This document shows, one piece after another, positions 7,094 through 7,429 of a stretch of DNA of 7,429 nucleotides; the first letter of the stretch is position 1, and the number at the start of each line of letters is the position of its first letter. The stretch comes from Planctomycetaceae bacterium (lineage in GTDB: Bacteria; Planctomycetota; Planctomycetia; Isosphaerales; Isosphaeraceae), in contig JAFANO010000734.1 of the NCBI GenBank assembly GCA_019232645.1, positions 1 through 7,429 on the forward strand, in the 5' to 3' direction. Position numbers and translations under genes: made by a program. Below the pieces are notes generated by a model. It worked only from the letters and a program-made list of their open reading frames with translations. It was not told the DNA's origin and made no database searches.

Positions 7094-7183
7094 CATCCCC
7101 GGCGTCGTTCCAGCATGATGGTATAGATGCATTCATGACATCCCCGGCGTCGTTCCAGCATGATGGTATAGATGCATCCATGA
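7094..7183. repeat. Two tandem copies of a 45-bp repeat
   Basis: Copy 1 is 7094-7138 and copy 2 is 7139-7183. They match at 44 of 45 positions; the one difference is t at 7133 against c at 7178. Each copy starts catccccggcgtcgttccag and contains ccagcatgatgg, an imperfect 12-bp palindrome (5 of 6 pairs), and tatagat, which resembles a -10 box without a recognisable -35. The copies lie 204 bases from the signalling gene start and about 90 bases upstream of the rightward promoter. No third copy follows. Confidence 0.95.
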
Positions 7184-7224
7184 ACCCGCTCGTGGCTGGA
7201 GTCCCGCCTCCCGACCAGGGGACC

Positions 7225-7239
7225 GGGCGCTTCGCGCCC
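7225..7239. other. Short GC hairpin
   Basis: gggcgc-ttc-gcgccc gives a perfect 6-bp stem with a 3-base loop. An alternative pairing of cagggg (7216-7221) with cccctg (7237-7242) competes with it. No T-run follows, so it is not a standard terminator. It lies upstream of the predicted rightward promoter. Confidence 0.4.
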
Positions 7240-7267
7240 CTGAGCGGGTCGCTCGAAGACACTCCGC

Positions 7268-7289
7268 CCTGCTTGACAAGAGAAGCAGG
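7268..7289. promoter_or_regulatory. Candidate operator: 7-bp inverted repeat around the -35 box
   Basis: cctgctt (7268-7274) and aagcagg (7283-7289) are perfect inverted repeats separated by 8 bases. The -35 hexamer of the promoter at 7273-7301 begins in the left arm and runs into the spacer. A dimeric repressor bound here would block polymerase; which regulator would do so is not visible in the window. Confidence 0.45.
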
Positions 7290-7301
7290 CGCCTTTAGCA
7301 T
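7273..7301 (+). promoter_or_regulatory. Sigma70-type promoter of the isochorismatase-family gene
   Basis: A perfect TTGACA (7273-7278) is followed after exactly 17 bases by TAGCAT (7296-7301, 4 of 6). Transcription would begin near 7308, giving a leader of about 39 bases with GGAGGAG at 7333-7339. The palindrome cgctagcg (7302-7309) sits over the predicted start. Confidence 0.6.
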
Positions 7302-7346
7302 CGCTAGCGGAGGGTGGGGTGGAAGATGCGGTGGAGGAGCCCAGCG

Positions 7347-7429
7347 ATGCGGTTGAACGAACGTCTGAGCGGACGCCATGGCGCCCTCCTGATCGTCGAT
7401 ATGCAAGAGAAGTTGCTGGCGCAGATGCA
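7347..7429 (+). CDS. Isochorismatase-family (cysteine hydrolase) protein, N-terminal fragment
   Basis: Only the first 27 codons are inside the window; the gene continues to the right. The segment ALLIVDMQEKLL (13-24) is the first strand and helix typical of the isochorismatase-like hydrolase superfamily, with D18 expected to be the Asp of the Asp-Lys-Cys catalytic triad. The ATG at 7347 is well supported: GGAGGAG ends 7 bases upstream and a good promoter lies before it. The Lys and Cys residues and the substrate cannot be judged from this fragment; members include isochorismatases, nicotinamidases and many uncharacterised amidases. The QEKLL form is common in the uncharacterised hydrolase branch rather than in true nicotinamidases, which is knowledge of the family and not proof. 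It is divergent from the signalling gene. Confidence 0.8.
   Translation, partial: MRLNERLSGRHGALLIVDMQEKLLAQM

Larger units (their letters stand above)
6891..7346. other. Divergent intergenic region
   Basis: This is 456 bases between two genes transcribed away from each other. Open frames cross it on both strands but encode low-complexity, Pro/Gly/Ser-rich peptides without family resemblance; I regard it as non-coding. It contains a tandem octamer, a tandem 45-bp repeat, two hairpin-forming sequences and a promoter for the rightward gene, each listed separately. Confidence 0.8.

Noticed and set aside
5310..7118. 602-codon + strand frame antisense to the signalling gene
   Set aside because: Asp/Arg/Val-rich translation typical of the antisense of a GC-rich gene; no domain is recognisable.
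7094..7183. CRISPR-like array
   Set aside because: The two copies are directly adjacent with no spacers, and no cas genes are present.
7225..7239. Rho-independent terminator
   Set aside because: The GC stem is not followed by a T-run on either strand and no gene ends nearby.
6891..7406. N-terminal extension of the signalling protein across the intergenic region
   Set aside because: The frame lacks stops, but it would pass through the 45-bp repeats, the rightward promoter and the start of the divergent gene, and it has no domain-like sequence.

Overview
The window is high-GC DNA (about 73% in a hand-counted line of the pyruvate carboxylase gene, 58-65% in sampled lines of 3300-3900). It looks like the chromosome of a free-living bacterium. 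The style of the proteins (a class I biotin ligase beside pyruvate carboxylase, a PAS/GAF signalling protein with receiver-type domains, Pro-rich tails) fits a planctomycete, perhaps of the Isosphaeraceae. That placement is inference, since no marker gene is present.

Layout. On the + strand, 1-2286 is the 3' two-thirds of a pyruvate carboxylase gene: the end of the biotin carboxylase region, the carboxyltransferase domain, the tetramerisation region and the biotin carrier domain. After 6 bases comes birA (2293-3057), which very probably attaches biotin to that carrier domain. A 224-base gap follows, with a near-perfect 23-bp inverted repeat between two convergent genes. On the - strand are three genes. 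A small HMA_2-like protein (3282-3707) is closest to the gap. Separated from it by 212 bases is a two-gene unit transcribed right to left: a multidomain PAS/GAF/receiver signalling protein (5121-6890), then 19 bases, then a membrane-anchored metallophosphoesterase (3920-5101).

The last 456-base gap (6891-7346) separates the signalling gene from a divergent isochorismatase-family hydrolase that starts at 7347 and runs off the window. The gap holds two tandem 45-bp repeats differing at one base, a short tandem octamer, two hairpins, and a good sigma70-like promoter (TTGACA, 17 bases, TAGCAT). The -35 box of that promoter lies inside an inverted repeat that could be an operator.

How the genes fit together. 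The pyc-birA pair is a coherent anaplerotic unit of enzyme and biotinylating enzyme. The signalling gene and phosphoesterase are probably cotranscribed, but no shared pathway can be read from the sequence. I see no CRISPR array, transposase, tRNA or rRNA. The points most worth following are the degenerate kinase-like core of the signalling protein, two unusual residues in the carboxyltransferase active-site region, the inverted repeat at 3132-3225, and the repeat and operator architecture of 7045-7301.
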